A DNA stretch of 13,523 bases, from contig CAAGDU010000068.1 in assembly GCA_900768725.1 (NCBI GenBank), positions 1 to 13,523 of the forward strand. Direction: 5' to 3'. This DNA is from Bacteroidales bacterium (GTDB lineage Bacteria > Bacteroidota > Bacteroidia > Bacteroidales > Paludibacteraceae). Under the pieces are notes generated by a model. The model ran no database searches. It saw nothing but the letters and a program-made list of their open reading frames with translations, and was not told the origin of the DNA. Every line of letters begins with the position of its first letter. The stretch's first letter is position 1. Shown one piece after another: positions 13,360 to 13,523 of the stretch. The position numbers were made by a program, and so were the translations under genes.

Positions 13360-13523
13360 ATAACTTCGTGTAGGAAAGCCCTTCGGGCTGTAAGAAACGA
13401 CACTTCGTGTAAGAAAGCGCTACGCGCTGTAAAGAAGCCCCTGCGGGGCTGTACAAGGAGCGAAGCGAAGTTCTTTACACGAAGTTTAATACACGAAGTT
13501 ATTTACACGAAGTTCCCAACACG
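13360..13523 (+). repeat. Mini-palindrome block after udk, cut by the window edge
   Basis: Small perfect palindromes, each with a 3-nt TNC loop: AGCCC-TTC-GGGCT (13377-13389), ACAC-TTC-GTGT (13400-13410), AGCGC-TAC-GCGCT (13416-13428) and AGCCCC-TGC-GGGGCT (13436-13450), spaced by GTAAGAAA-like linkers. Then ACACGAAGTT repeats with an exact 14-bp period at 13477, 13491 and 13505, and a fourth copy begins at 13519. It is of the same kind as the block at 5341-5533. Confidence 0.9.

Overview
The window looks like a chromosomal segment of a Bacteroidales bacterium, probably gut-associated. The signs are Bacteroidetes-type promoters (TTG or TTTG, about 20 nt, then TAnnTTTGC), starts without Shine-Dalgarno sequences, FKBP and flippase proteins of Bacteroidales type, and a pectin-type GH28 lipoprotein. 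Species cannot be named from the sequence. Every supported gene is on the + strand.

Layout: (1) 1-366, the 3' end of a TOPRIM-like gene cut by the window edge. (2) 446-2959, pheT with its own promoter and a strong terminator. (3) 3298-5340, two FKBP prolyl isomerases, the first cytoplasmic and the second a lipoprotein, separated by tandem repeats. (4) 5341-5533, a block of mini-palindromes, then a Wzx/MATE-type flippase (5534-7237) and truA (7348-8127). (5) 8224-10897, two lipoproteins, a GH28 polygalacturonase and a DUF4861 protein, forming a small pectin-related locus that ends in a terminator. (6) 11101-12596, a small HsdR_N-like nuclease-fold gene overlapping phoH. (7) 12745-13359, udk, followed by a second mini-palindrome block that runs off the window.

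The genes are mostly ordinary housekeeping genes; the unusual part is the repeat landscape. Three genes (pheT, the flippase and the HsdR_N-like gene) carry in-frame, stop-free palindromic insertions built from shared modules. One 25-bp palindrome is present in two of them, each time as a forward copy followed by its reverse complement. Most longer gaps hold short tandem repeats whose unit is usually 7 or 14 bp but whose sequence differs at each site. Two gaps hold arrays of small hairpins, most with 3-nt loops. I read this as a family of small mobile or self-propagating palindromic elements, comparable in style to Rickettsia palindromic elements and cyanobacterial heptamer STRRs, that enters coding sequence without breaking it. 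The analogy and the mobility are inference; the repeats and reading frames are seen directly.

Three promoters also share an extended upstream motif (TTGCATA at a fixed 23-nt offset), and two of these are identical over a further 17 bp.
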